This document shows positions 31,879 through 41,176 of a stretch of DNA of 64,000 bases, in pieces (the stretch's first letter is position 1; each line of letters starts with the position of its first letter). The notes under the pieces were generated by a model. The model made no database searches. It had not been told where the DNA came from and was given only the letters and a program-made list of their open reading frames with translations. Origin of the DNA: Bin5 sp965218625 (GTDB taxonomy: Bacteria; Chloroflexota; Anaerolineae; Caldilineales; Caldilineaceae); assembly GCA_965218625.1 (NCBI GenBank), contig CBDCLG010000020.1:1-64000 (forward strand), written 5' to 3'. The translations under genes and the position numbers were made by a program.

Positions 31879-31964
31879 AGCCACCATGCGATCAGGCCCG
31901 GCGTGGAAAGTGCGCGGGGTTCGGCAAGACCGCGCTGCACGAACAACCAGACCATGTCGAACTG

Positions 31965-34082
31965 ATGAGCCAAACATCGGCACAAACTTGCGCCAACAGC
32001 AGGCGATCGCGTACGCCCCTCTATGCCGCCCTGATCGGCGCCCTGCTCTCCGCCCTGGCTCTCCTCCTGTCCCGGCCGGCATCGACCGAGGCAGCCGGCA
32101 ACAACGCCGGCGAGGCCGTCCTCTTCGCAAACGATCCCGCGTTCATCTTCTCCCACCTGTACCAGATTCAGCCGCTGGTCGTCGAGTTGGAAAAATTCCT
32201 GGCCAGGGGCGGCGCCATCGAACCCTTGGATGAAAGGCTCCTGGCCGCCACGCCAAGAGGACGCCTTGCCGTCATCGACGCCCACGGCGCCGTCGAATAC
32301 CTGCCGCAGAAAGTCCCGATGAACGCGTGGGCCTCAGGCTGGATCCCGTGGATCGGCTTCCGCGTTGCCGACATCCTGTTGCACAGACATTCACACGACC
32401 GCTACACGCTCTTCGTCTCGCATCACTACTATACAGAAGAGTGCGTCGAATTCCGTATCTCTTCAACCACCCTCAGCCTGCACGACGGTCAAGTCTCGCT
32501 CGCGGGGGGCTGGAAGACCGAGTTTACGGCGGAACCCTGCATCGAGTTCGACATCTTCCTCTTTGGCGGCAGAGGCGGGATCCAGTCCGGCGGCCGCATG
32601 TTGATGGACGGCCGCGGCCGCCTGCTGATCGTCGTCGGCGACCACACTTACTATGAGTGGCAGGAGCAGGCCGACCGCTGGAAGGACGGCCCGGTCGTCG
32701 AACCCGACTTCCATCTCGGCAAGCTGGTGCGTATCCACCTGGCGAGCGGCCGCGCCGAAGTGGTCGCCGCCGGCCTCCGCAACCCGCAGGGGCTGGCACG
32801 CGATCGTCAGGGGCGCCTGTGGCAGACCGAACACGGCCAGCAGGGCGGTGACGAACTCAACCTGTTGATGCCGGAAACACACTACGGCTGGCCCTATGTC
32901 ACCAACGGCCTCAACTACGGCTACGGCGTCTGGCGCTACAACCCCGTCCAGGGCCGCCACGACGGATACGAAAAGCCGGTCTTCGCCTGGATTCCATCGA
33001 TCGCCGTTTCCAGCCTCATCGTCAGCGACAGCCCCTACTTTCCACTGTGGCGGAACGACCTGCTGATTGGCTCGCTAAAGGACCAATCCCTCTTTCGCGT
33101 CCGCCTTCACGAAGAAAGGGTCGTCTATGTCGAGAAGATCTACTTCGGCACACGCATCCGCGACATAACGCAAATGCCCAACGGCAATATAGCCATCCTG
33201 ACCGATGACGCCAGGGTCCTCTTTCTGCGCCGTGCGCCCGTCTACTGCCAGGAAAACAACGCCTCTCGGTCGATCTTCACCCACGACGCCGACGAAGTCT
33301 GCCTCGACATCTCTGACATACTCCCGGACCCGGCAGACCCCGCCGTTCTTTCAATCCAGGATGCAAGTCTCGATTCACCGGTCATCCGTTCACTGTTTCG
33401 CGTCTATGTCGAAGATGACCGGCTGATCTACCTGCGTGGGGGCTGCAGCGAGGCCGACCTTTCCCACCGCTTCTTCCTGCACATAACCCCGGTCAACGCC
33501 GGCGACCTCGCCGAAGAGCACAGGCAACACGGCTTCAACGTTTATGACTTCAACGCAGCCGACGAACAGGTCTTCACGGCTGTGAGCGCTGCCGGCTGCG
33601 TTGCCGCCTACCCCCTGCCTGCCTACGATATCAAGCATATCTACACCGGCCAGGTCGTCCGCGAGGAAAGCCCCAGCGGCGAAATCTCCTGGAGAGGCCC
33701 GGTCTGGCACGGCGCCTACTCTCCGGCAACTGAGGCCGAAGAAGAGGAGACCGGCGCGGCGCCCTATGTGCAGGAGGGCGGCATTGTCGACCATCCCGGC
33801 AAGGCCCTCTTCGCCGCCAAATGCGCCAGCTGCCATAACCTGACGCCCGAGCACAATATCGGACCGCACCTCGAAAATGTGATCGGCCGCCGCGCCGGCA
33901 ATGTCGATGGATTCAACGCCTCGGATGCAATCAGCGCCCTGGATATCAGGTGGACGCGCGACAACCTGGCCCAGTTCATCACCGACCCGGACGCCTTCGC
34001 CCCCGGCACCACAATGGGCGGCCTGACCCTGACCGAAGAGGAAGCCCGGCTGATCGCCGAGTTTCTTGCTACCGAAGAATAG
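31965..34082 (+). CDS. PQQ-dependent sugar/aldose dehydrogenase with C-terminal cytochrome c domain (paralogue 1)
   Basis: 705 residues, exported: a basic start and one hydrophobic segment (about 17-38) form the signal or anchor. The GSDH-type six-bladed propeller contains FRNP-type PQQ-loop residues (LRNPQGLARD) and TEHGQQGGDELN. The C-terminal 100 residues are a class I cytochrome c with CASCH and the distal ligand Met in PGTTMGG. Such enzymes oxidise a sugar or alcohol outside the membrane and hand electrons to the fused haem. An N-terminal region of about 170 residues before the propeller core is unusual. PQQ synthesis genes are not in the window. A close paralogue follows 120 bases later. 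Confidence 0.8.
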   Translation: MSQTSAQTCANSRRSRTPLYAALIGALLSALALLLSRPASTEAAGNNAGEAVLFANDPAFIFSHLYQIQPLVVELEKFLARGGAIEPLDERLLAATPRGRLAVIDAHGAVEYLPQKVPMNAWASGWIPWIGFRVADILLHRHSHDRYTLFVSHHYYTEECVEFRISSTTLSLHDGQVSLAGGWKTEFTAEPCIEFDIFLFGGRGGIQSGGRMLMDGRGRLLIVVGDHTYYEWQEQADRWKDGPVVEPDFHLGKLVRIHLASGRAEVVAAGLRNPQGLARDRQGRLWQTEHGQQGGDELNLLMPETHYGWPYVTNGLNYGYGVWRYNPVQGRHDGYEKPVFAWIPSIAVSSLIVSDSPYFPLWRNDLLIGSLKDQSLFRVRLHEERVVYVEKIYFGTRIRDITQMPNGNIAILTDDARVLFLRRAPVYCQENNASRSIFTHDADEVCLDISDILPDPADPAVLSIQDASLDSPVIRSLFRVYVEDDRLIYLRGGCSEADLSHRFFLHITPVNAGDLAEEHRQHGFNVYDFNAADEQVFTAVSAAGCVAAYPLPAYDIKHIYTGQVVREESPSGEISWRGPVWHGAYSPATEAEEEETGAAPYVQEGGIVDHPGKALFAAKCASCHNLTPEHNIGPHLENVIGRRAGNVDGFNASDAISALDIRWTRDNLAQFITDPDAFAPGTTMGGLTLTEEEARLIAEFLATEE

Positions 34083-34202
34083 CGGAAAGCATAGGTCTCC
34101 GCTCCGGCTCCGTCTCCTGCAGCCACCAGGCACGCACGATGGCACTCACCTGACAGACAGGAGCAAATACACGTTCGAAAACAGGCAAAATCACCTCGAA
34201 GA

Positions 34203-36314
34203 ATGCGGATATGGAGGGCAGGTCTGGCCCCAGCTTTGCTCGGAGTCGCTTTCATCGCCACTCTGCTTCTTCTTCGGGGGGAACTGATGGCAGAAGCCCC
34301 CTCGCAAGAAGCGGAAAACGGCTTCTTCCTGCCCGTAACCCAGGAAATATCGACTCATCTCTACCAGATTCAGACCCTGGATGTCTGGCTTGAGAGATTC
34401 GCCGACAAGGGCGGAGCCATCGAGCCACTCGGAAACCGTCTCCTGCTGGCGACCCCAAGAGGACGCCTGGCCGTGATCGATGCCGATGGCACTTCTGCCT
34501 ACCTCGAGCAACGCGTCCCCATGTATGCCTCGCCTCCAGATCAGCCCTCCACATGGGTCGGCTTTCGCGTCGCTGATATTCTGCTCAGGGAGAACGCCCC
34601 CGGCGCCTACACACTCTTCGTTTCGCATCACTACCATGCAGGCGACTGTATCGAAATCCGCATCTCTTCGATCTCGTTGACCCTGAAGAACGATAGGCCC
34701 AGTTTGCTCGGTGACTGGCACACAGTTTTCACTGCGGCGCCCTGCATCAAGACCGACCTGTTCTACTCATGGGAAGGTGAAGACCCCAAGTTCGGCGGAG
34801 GAATCCAGGTAGGCGGAAAACTACTGCTCGACGGAGCAGACCACCTTCTTTTCGCCATCGGCGACAATGCCTGGTATGAATGGCAGGTGCTGCAGACCAC
34901 CGGAAACTGGCAGCGAGCGCCCGACGTGGATCCCAACACACAGTTGGGGAAGGTGGTCCGCGTCGAAGTGGCGACAGGAGAGGCCAAAACTATCGCCGCA
35001 GGCTTCCGCAACCCGCAGGGCTTCGCGCGCGACAAGGGAGGCAACATTTGGCTTACCGAACACGGACCGCTCGGCGGCGACGAGCTCAACCTTTTGAAAC
35101 CGGAGCTTGACTTCGGCTGGCCCTACGTAACCTACGGCGTTCTATATGGCAACAGAATCTGGCCATTCAACAAGGTTCAAGGGGACCATTCAGGCTTCGA
35201 AGAACCTGTCTACTCGTGGATTCCCTCTATCGGCGTCTCGAGCCTGATCGCAGCTGACAGCCGCGACTTTCCCCTCTGGCAGGACGACCTTCTGATCGCG
35301 TCGCTGAGGGCCAACTCCCTGTTGCGCGTGCGCCTGCGCCAGGAGAGAGTTGTCTATTTCGAACGGATCCCGATCGGCGAGCGCATCCGCGACATCACCC
35401 AGATGCCCGATGGCCGCATCGCTCTGCTGATGGACTCCTCAAAGGCGATCTTTCTCTGGCGCGCACCGCTATACTGCCAGGCAGATTACAGGTCGGTCTC
35501 GATCTATACCTATGACGCAGATGAAGTATGTATTGACCTCTTGAGCGTCTTTGACAGTGCCGAAAGCCCTGGAATTCACTCCATTCGAGGCATGGCCGCC
35601 AGCCGTCCACATGTGAGCTCCGAGTTCGACGTTTATCTGCGCAACCGACGAATCTTCTACCTGAAGGACCCCTGCCGCGAGGAGGACCTTCAGGACAGGA
35701 TTTTCCTCCACATCACCCCTGAAAGCCTGGAGGACCTCTCCGATGAATTCCGGGAACTCGGTTTTGGCGTCTACGACTTCAATGCCACGGACGAAGGCGT
35801 GGCGACCGCGGCTTCGGATGGAAAATGCGTCGTCTCGCGCGCTCTTCCCCCGTTTGCCATCAGGGCACTCTATACGGGGCAGGTCAGGCGCGAAGAGTCC
35901 GCCGACGGTGAAGTCAGATGGATAGGCCCGCTATGGGAGGCTTCCCAGTCGTTCGACGACGACGGCCCGGAAGAAGCGAAAGCCATCGCAGCCGGTACCT
36001 CACTGGCGGGCGGCCCGAGCGACCATCCGGGCGCGCCCCTTTACGCGGCGCACTGCGCTGGATGCCATAATCTGACAGCAATACACAGCCTCGGCCCCCA
36101 CCTGAATGGCATCATAGGCCGCCGTGCAGGAGCGGTAGCCGGCTTCAATACCACAGACGCGCTGCGCGAGCTGGGAATCGGCTGGACGCCGGAAAACCTG
36201 GCCAAATTCATCGCCGACCCCGCCGGCTTCGCCCCGGGGGCCGACAAGGGAAACCTGGGCCTCACCGAAGAGGAAGCGCGCCTGATCGCCGATTTTCTCG
36301 CCTCGCAACAGTAG
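34203..36314 (+). CDS. PQQ-dependent sugar dehydrogenase with C-terminal cytochrome c domain (paralogue 2)
   Basis: 703 residues and alignable end to end with the preceding gene, so a tandem duplication. An N-terminal membrane/signal segment (about 7-26) is followed by a propeller with FRNPQGFARD and TEHGPLGGDELN. The haem-binding motif is CAGCH near residue 616. Where paralogue 1 has PGTTMGG, this protein reads PGADKGN, so the expected distal Met is missing. The haem may have another axial ligand, a lower potential, or be ligand-accessible. Duplicates with different cytochrome tails could serve different sugars or acceptors. Confidence 0.8.
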   Translation: MRIWRAGLAPALLGVAFIATLLLLRGELMAEAPSQEAENGFFLPVTQEISTHLYQIQTLDVWLERFADKGGAIEPLGNRLLLATPRGRLAVIDADGTSAYLEQRVPMYASPPDQPSTWVGFRVADILLRENAPGAYTLFVSHHYHAGDCIEIRISSISLTLKNDRPSLLGDWHTVFTAAPCIKTDLFYSWEGEDPKFGGGIQVGGKLLLDGADHLLFAIGDNAWYEWQVLQTTGNWQRAPDVDPNTQLGKVVRVEVATGEAKTIAAGFRNPQGFARDKGGNIWLTEHGPLGGDELNLLKPELDFGWPYVTYGVLYGNRIWPFNKVQGDHSGFEEPVYSWIPSIGVSSLIAADSRDFPLWQDDLLIASLRANSLLRVRLRQERVVYFERIPIGERIRDITQMPDGRIALLMDSSKAIFLWRAPLYCQADYRSVSIYTYDADEVCIDLLSVFDSAESPGIHSIRGMAASRPHVSSEFDVYLRNRRIFYLKDPCREEDLQDRIFLHITPESLEDLSDEFRELGFGVYDFNATDEGVATAASDGKCVVSRALPPFAIRALYTGQVRREESADGEVRWIGPLWEASQSFDDDGPEEAKAIAAGTSLAGGPSDHPGAPLYAAHCAGCHNLTAIHSLGPHLNGIIGRRAGAVAGFNTTDALRELGIGWTPENLAKFIADPAGFAPGADKGNLGLTEEEARLIADFLASQQ

Positions 36315-36368
36315 CTGGAACAGTTCAACTTTTTGTAAACATGACACCTTAGAAATGGAGAAAATTCA

Positions 36369-37148
36369 ATGACCGACTACAGCGGCAAGACCGTCATCGT
36401 AACCGGCGGGGCCAAAGGCATCGGCGAAGCCGTCACCAGGGCCTTCGCCCAGGCAGGCGCCGACGTCTTCTGCGCCGACGTCGACAAAGAGGCCGGCGCA
36501 AAAATGGCGGCCGAAAGCCCCTCCGTATCCGGCTCGATCACCTTCGTCGACGCCGATGTCTCCCAGGCCGCTGTCTGCCAGGCGCTGGTGCGCCAGGCCG
36601 CCGCCAACGGCGGCGTCGACGTCCTGATCAACAACGTCGGCATCCAACCCCTCGACAGCTACCTCCCCGCCCACGAATTTCCCGAAGAGACGTGGGACCG
36701 CATCATCGCCGTCAACCTGAAAAGCGGCTTTCTTATGACCAAGTTCGCCGTGCCCGAAATGATGAAACGGGGCGGCGGCGTCATCGTCAACACCGCCAGC
36801 GTGCAGGGCCGTCAATCGATGAAAGGCGTTCCCGCCTACGCCGCCAGCAAAGGCGGCATGCTCTCGCTCACACAGCAGCTGGCGCTCGACTACGCCGAGC
36901 ACAACATTCGCGTCCTGGCAGTCAATCCCGGCACCATCGAGACCCACCTCGCCGTCGAAAGCGTCGCCGGCGACCTGGAAGCCCTGCGCTCGGCCGCAGC
37001 CGCGGCCCACCCAATTGGCCGCATCGGCAAGCCGGAGGAGATCGCATCCGTCATGCTCTTCCTCTGCAGCGACGCCGCATCCTTCATGACCGGCGAATAT
37101 ATCAACGTTGACGGCGGCCTGATGGCCAAGGGCGCCTGGGCCGACTGA
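36369..37148 (+). CDS. Short-chain dehydrogenase/reductase (classical SDR)
   Basis: 259 residues, normal length. Cofactor motif TGGAKGIG (12-19), NNVG in place of NNAG (88-91), and catalytic Ser144, Tyr157 and Lys161 (YAASK), ending with the common GEYINVDGG. It resembles glucose 1-dehydrogenase and 3-oxoacyl-ACP reductase-like SDRs; the substrate cannot be assigned. GGAGA precedes ATG 36369. It follows two sugar dehydrogenases by 54 bases and could act on the same sugar products, which is inference only. Confidence 0.8.
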   Translation: MTDYSGKTVIVTGGAKGIGEAVTRAFAQAGADVFCADVDKEAGAKMAAESPSVSGSITFVDADVSQAAVCQALVRQAAANGGVDVLINNVGIQPLDSYLPAHEFPEETWDRIIAVNLKSGFLMTKFAVPEMMKRGGGVIVNTASVQGRQSMKGVPAYAASKGGMLSLTQQLALDYAEHNIRVLAVNPGTIETHLAVESVAGDLEALRSAAAAAHPIGRIGKPEEIASVMLFLCSDAASFMTGEYINVDGGLMAKGAWAD

Positions 37149-37197
37149 AGCCCGCAAGACGCCAAGAACGACTTTTCCTTGTGTAACCAATCCGTCT

Positions 37198-37216
37198 GGG
37201 CTGAGCCTGTCAGCCC
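37198..37216. terminator. Hairpin between convergent genes
   Basis: Perfect 7-bp stem GGGCTGA / TCAGCCC with a 5-base loop between the SDR gene (+) and the ferredoxin gene (-). No U-run follows, so it is only a possible bidirectional terminator. Confidence 0.4.
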
Positions 37217-37274
37217 CGGCAGGACACCAAGAGCTATCCCAAATGGGCGTAGCGCGCTGGAAAGTAAGGTCGGC

Positions 37275-37613
37275 TCACTCCGGACGCGCTTCGCCCAGCC
37301 GGTGATAGACCGCCTCTTTAACCGGCCTGCCGCCGCGCAGATGCTCCTCGACGATCCTGTCCAGCAAGGCATCGTCGACACAGCAGTACCAGATGCCATC
37401 GGGGTAGACCACCAGGATAGGGCCGCTGTGGCAGACCCCCAGACACGGCGTGACCCCCCGCTTGACCCGAGAAGGATTGTCATACTCACCAAGCTCGCCA
37501 AGCTTGCGGGCCAATAGCGCATAGAGCCTTTGCGCCTTCCCGTCCGGGTCGCAAAAGGGCCCTGAACATATGAAAACGTGGCGCGCGTACGGCGCCATTT
37601 CCGGCACGTCCAC
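37275..37613 (-). CDS. Thioredoxin-like [2Fe-2S] ferredoxin domain protein
   Basis: About 112 residues. Four cysteines in the pattern CSGPFC and CLGVC, with the flanking HVFIC and GPILVVYPDGIWY, are typical of thioredoxin-like (2Fe-2S) ferredoxins, often encoded in cobalamin gene clusters. GTG 37613 is chosen for its AAGGAG site; TTG 37643 and ATG 37598 are alternatives. It is the last gene of the cobalamin-riboswitch operon, 43 bases after the adenosyltransferase, so it may deliver the electron that reduces Co(II) before adenosylation. That role is inference. Confidence 0.75.
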   Translation of the reverse strand: MDVPEMAPYARHVFICSGPFCDPDGKAQRLYALLARKLGELGEYDNPSRVKRGVTPCLGVCHSGPILVVYPDGIWYCCVDDALLDRIVEEHLRGGRPVKEAVYHRLGEARPE

Positions 37614-37656
37614 CGCCTGCTCCTTCTCCTCCCCAGAACTCAAAGCGCCGCCATCC

Positions 37657-38220
37657 CTATGCCGCCGGGTCCCACAGTGGCTCGGCCACGCCCTGCCGAT
37701 GGTTCTCGAAACGGGCCATCACAAAAAGCGCGTCCGATAGACGGTTCAGATAGCGAATTGCCAACCGGTTGATCGACTCGGCGTTCGCGAGCGAAGCGGC
37801 CTCCCGCTCCGCCCGCCGGCAGACAGTGCGCGCCACGTGCAGCTGCGAAGCGCCCAGCGACCCGCCGGGCAGAATGAAGTTCTCCAGGACGCCCACAACC
37901 GGGGTCAGCTCGTCGATCAGCGCCTCCAACCGGTCCACGTGCCGCTCCTCAATCTGCGGAGGCGTGTAGCGCGCCTTGTCTTCCTCCACAAAGCAAAGGT
38001 CCGAGCCGAGATGGAACAGCTCGTTCTGAATCTCGCCCAGCGTGCCCTGAAGCCGGCTGCTCAGTCCGACCGCCAGCGCCACCCCAATCTGCGAATTCAG
38101 CTCGTCTACCGTTCCGTACACCTGTACCCGCAACGCGTCTTTGGCCACGCGCTGCCCGCCGCCCAGCGCAGTTGTGCCGTCGTCACCGCCGCGCGTGTAG
38201 ATCTTAGTCAACCTTGGCAT
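37657..38220 (-). CDS. pduO: PduO-type ATP:cob(I)alamin adenosyltransferase
   Basis: 187 residues. Makes adenosylcobalamin from cob(I)alamin and ATP. The N-terminal ATP loop reads TKIYTRGGDDGTTALGG. The conserved helix has VYGTVDELNSQIG, and the C-terminal signature is VARTVCRRAERE then YLNRLSDALFVMAR. Strong AGGAGAG site before ATG 38220. Its start lies 17 bases inside the upstream ATPase gene, showing coupling within the corrinoid operon. Confidence 0.9.
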   Translation of the reverse strand: MPRLTKIYTRGGDDGTTALGGGQRVAKDALRVQVYGTVDELNSQIGVALAVGLSSRLQGTLGEIQNELFHLGSDLCFVEEDKARYTPPQIEERHVDRLEALIDELTPVVGVLENFILPGGSLGASQLHVARTVCRRAEREAASLANAESINRLAIRYLNRLSDALFVMARFENHRQGVAEPLWDPAA

Positions 38221-39403
38221 GCGTCTCTCCTCCGGCGTCCCTGCGCCTCAAATGCGCGGTCAGCCCATCCAGCGTGGCGAATTTCCTCTCGCTCCCGGCG
38301 ACCTTCAGCATGTAACTCGGCCTGTCGTCCAACACACGAACCGAAACGGTACCGATCGGCCGCGCGCGGGTAGGCGCTTCTGCCGCGGCGCTGCCGGCTT
38401 CAACGTCCGGTCGGCGGCGGTCAGGACGGACGGCCCGCCGGGCGCCTTCCAGCGCATATCTCGCACCGGCAGCGGCCGCCGCGTCGAAGGAGGCGCCATT
38501 GGTTCGACCGGAATGCGCGACTTCCTCCACCGCATAGCCCACTCGCTCGAGTGCGCGGCGCGTCCAGAAAGCGGCTGCGCCTTCACCGCGGAGGAGGACC
38601 AGTCCGCAGCTCTCCTCGCGCGTGTGAAATGAGCCGCGATCGCGGTCGAAGGTCACGCCTTCAGCCGAAAAGACCCGCTCAAACGCGCCGCCGAGCACCA
38701 GGTCCTCCGGCGCGCCGTCGTAGAGCTCTCCGTCGGCCGAAAGCAGCCACAGCCGGTCCGCGTTCCGCAGCGCCAGGTCCAGGTCGTGCGTGGAGAGCAA
38801 TATGGCCTGGCCGTTCTCCCGCGCCAGCCGCCGCAGCAGGTCCATCACCTCCACCCGGCGCGGCAGGTCGAGAAAGGCGGTCGGCTCGTCGAGCAACATG
38901 ACGCGCGGCTGCTGGGCCAGCGCGCGCGCGATCAGGATTTTCTGACGTTCCCCATCGCTCATCTCGACGATCAGGCGGTCGGCGAGCCCGTCGGCCCGGA
39001 CCGCACGCAAGGCCCAGCGCACGATCCGCTCGTCACTCTCGTTCAACGTCCCCGTCCAGCCAGTGTACGGATGCCGCCCCAGGCTTGCAAGCCCATAACC
39101 GGACATCGCCCCGACATCGACCCGGTCCGTCAGCACGACGCTCAGCCGGCGGGCCAGCTGCCCCGGACGCAGTTCCTCCAGCGGCCGTCCATCCAGCCAA
39201 ATCCGACCGGACAGCGCCGGCTGCAGCCGCGCCAGCGTGCGCATGAGGGTTGACTTTCCCGCGCCGTTCGGCCCCAACAGACAGACCAGCTCGCCAGGCC
39301 GCAACCCGAATCTCAGCCCGCTGGCAATGACAGTGGCAGCCCTGCGCGTGCGGCGATAGCCTATCGAAAGAGATTCCGTTTGCAACACCTCTCGATCGCC
39401 CAT
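38204..39403 (-). CDS. Corrinoid/siderophore ABC transporter ATP-binding protein (BtuD/FecE-like) with C-terminal extension
   Basis: 399 residues. The first 255 form a standard FecE/BtuD ATPase with Walker A GPNGAGKST, signature MSDGERQK, Walker B VMLLDEPTAFLD and switch His in STHDLD. The remaining 140 residues are an extension seen only in some members; its C-terminal part (VSVRVLDDRPSYMLKVAG) is compact and of unknown role. AGGAGG precedes ATG 39403. It overlaps the adenosyltransferase gene and follows the permease, all downstream of a cobalamin riboswitch, so corrinoid is the likely cargo. Confidence 0.85.
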   Translation of the reverse strand: MGDREVLQTESLSIGYRRTRRAATVIASGLRFGLRPGELVCLLGPNGAGKSTLMRTLARLQPALSGRIWLDGRPLEELRPGQLARRLSVVLTDRVDVGAMSGYGLASLGRHPYTGWTGTLNESDERIVRWALRAVRADGLADRLIVEMSDGERQKILIARALAQQPRVMLLDEPTAFLDLPRRVEVMDLLRRLARENGQAILLSTHDLDLALRNADRLWLLSADGELYDGAPEDLVLGGAFERVFSAEGVTFDRDRGSFHTREESCGLVLLRGEGAAAFWTRRALERVGYAVEEVAHSGRTNGASFDAAAAAGARYALEGARRAVRPDRRRPDVEAGSAAAEAPTRARPIGTVSVRVLDDRPSYMLKVAGSERKFATLDGLTAHLRRRDAGGETHAKVD

Positions 39404-39416
39404 CAGGCCCCCTCCT

Positions 39417-40541
39417 TTAGCCGGCAAATGCCTGGCGCAGATTTCGCTGGCGCAAGATCACCCAGATGACAACCGGCGCGCCGATCAAGGCGGTCACCGC
39501 GTTCAGCGGCAGCGTCAGCTGACTGCCGGGCAGCCCGGCGACAATGTCAGCCCCCAACGCCAGGGTGGCCCCCATGAATGAGACGGCGGGCAGCAGCAGC
39601 CTGTGGTCCGAACTGTGCAGCAGGCTGCGGCACAGGTGCGGCACGGCGATCCCCAAGAAGCCGATCGGCCCGCAGAAAGCGGTCACGACGCCGGCCAGCA
39701 CGGCCGACGAACCAATGATTCCCAGCCGGACGCGGCGCACGTTCAGACCAAGGGAGAGCGCGTATGTCTCGCCCAGCAGCAGCGCATTGAGCGGTTTCAT
39801 CAACAGATGACCGCCAGCCAGCCCGAGCAGAATCGCTGGCGCCATCACCTGAAGCTGGCGCCACGTTACCCCGCCAAACGAACCGAAAGTCCACGAGATG
39901 TAGGCCTGGATGCGCTCGACCACGCTGAAATAGATCAACACACTCACCAGCGCGCTGGTCGTATAACCGAACATGAGCCCCAGAATGAGCAGCGTCATCC
40001 CGCTCTGCACCCGGCGGGCCACCGCCATCACCAGCAGTAGCACCAGGCCGGAACCGAGAATCGCCGACAAAGCCAGGCTGGTATCCCCAGCCAGGCTGAT
40101 ACCCGCCAGAAGCGTCGTGCTGCCACCCAGGCCGACCGCGACACCGGCCAGAAGCACCGTAAGGGCCACGCCAAGGCTGGCCCCGGAACTGATCCCCAGC
40201 ACGAAGGGCCCGGCCAGCGGATTGCGAAAGAGCGTCTGCATCTGCAGCCCGCTCACCGACAGGGCAGCCCCCGCCAGCATCGCCGTCAGCGCCTTGGGCA
40301 GGCGAAACTTCAACACAATCGTGGTCCAGGCCGTCTTGGAAGCGTCACCGCCCAGCAAGACCGCAACGATCTCATCCAGCGGTATGCGTACCGAGCCGAC
40401 CGCCAGGCTTAACAGGAAGGCGGCAAGCGCAACCAGCGCCAACCCGGCCAGCATCAGACCCGGACCCAGGGCGACGCCCCGCGCCGGTTCTGCCTGCACG
40501 CCCTGGTTCGGCGTTGCAAGGGGGACATTCCCTCTACTCAT
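39417..40541 (-). CDS. FecCD-family ABC permease (BtuC-like)
   Basis: 374 residues, about ten hydrophobic helices. Family signatures RLPKALTAMLAGAALSVSGLQMQTLFRNPLAGPFVLG and CGPIGFLGIAVPHLCR are clear. This family imports iron-siderophore or corrinoids; the operon context (riboswitch, cobU, cobS, adenosyltransferase) points to corrinoids. Start ATG 40541 has GGGAGAG upstream and overlaps the stop of the cobU gene by 8 bases. A longer N-terminal reading to 40589 lacks support. Confidence 0.85.
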   Translation of the reverse strand: MSRGNVPLATPNQGVQAEPARGVALGPGLMLAGLALVALAAFLLSLAVGSVRIPLDEIVAVLLGGDASKTAWTTIVLKFRLPKALTAMLAGAALSVSGLQMQTLFRNPLAGPFVLGISSGASLGVALTVLLAGVAVGLGGSTTLLAGISLAGDTSLALSAILGSGLVLLLVMAVARRVQSGMTLLILGLMFGYTTSALVSVLIYFSVVERIQAYISWTFGSFGGVTWRQLQVMAPAILLGLAGGHLLMKPLNALLLGETYALSLGLNVRRVRLGIIGSSAVLAGVVTAFCGPIGFLGIAVPHLCRSLLHSSDHRLLLPAVSFMGATLALGADIVAGLPGSQLTLPLNAVTALIGAPVVIWVILRQRNLRQAFAG

Positions 40542-41151
40542 CGCTCTCCCCCGCCCTCGCTGCTCCCGTCGCCGCAACTGCAAGCGCACTCCCTGCCGCC
40601 TCTCCGTCTTTCAGAACGACAGGAATGCCCGCAACCATCAGTACCACCCTGTCAGCGGCGGCGGCTAACCACTGGTTGGCCTGGCCCAACCGATCTCGAA
40701 ATGCCCGTCCCAAAGGTGTGACCGGCGCCAGGCCGGTTCCGACTTCGTTGGATACGACGATTGTATCGCTGCGACAGGGCATTGCCCTCGCCGCCTCCAC
40801 GAGCGCCCCAATCTCCCGCTCGACCCGTTTCTGCGCCTCTTCGGCGTACGGGTTCGCCTGATCGACCAGCAAGTTCGACACCAGCAGCGTGACGCAGTCG
40901 ACCACAACGCTCGAATAGCTCCCCGTCTGCCGGCGGATCGCTTGGCCGACGTCATGCCTGGCTTCAACCGTCTGCCATTCAGCCGGCCGTTCGGCCCTGT
41001 GATTGTCAATGCGAAGCTGCATCTCCTCGTCCCCGGGATCGGCCGTGGCTACGTATAAGACGTTGCCGCCGCCGCACTGCTGCGCCATGCGCACCGCCGC
41101 AGCGCTCTTTCCGCTGCGGGCGCCGCCGAGAATCAATGTCAGGTTCCCCAC
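40534..41151 (-). CDS. cobU: Adenosylcobinamide kinase/guanylyltransferase
   Basis: 205 residues. Phosphorylates adenosylcobinamide and then attaches GMP, preparing it for lower-ligand addition. The P-loop is LILGGARSGKS, the conserved arginine/histidine region IDNHRAERPAEW carries the GMP-accepting His, and the C-terminal half has SNEVGTGLAPVTPLGRAFRDRLG, all typical of CobU/CobP. Start GTG 41151. It lies between cobS and the permease gene in the corrinoid operon. Confidence 0.92.
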   Translation of the reverse strand: MGNLTLILGGARSGKSAAAVRMAQQCGGGNVLYVATADPGDEEMQLRIDNHRAERPAEWQTVEARHDVGQAIRRQTGSYSSVVVDCVTLLVSNLLVDQANPYAEEAQKRVEREIGALVEAARAMPCRSDTIVVSNEVGTGLAPVTPLGRAFRDRLGQANQWLAAAADRVVLMVAGIPVVLKDGEAAGSALAVAATGAARAGESDE

Positions 41152-41176
41152 AAACTCCCTTCCTGTCGACTATGCC

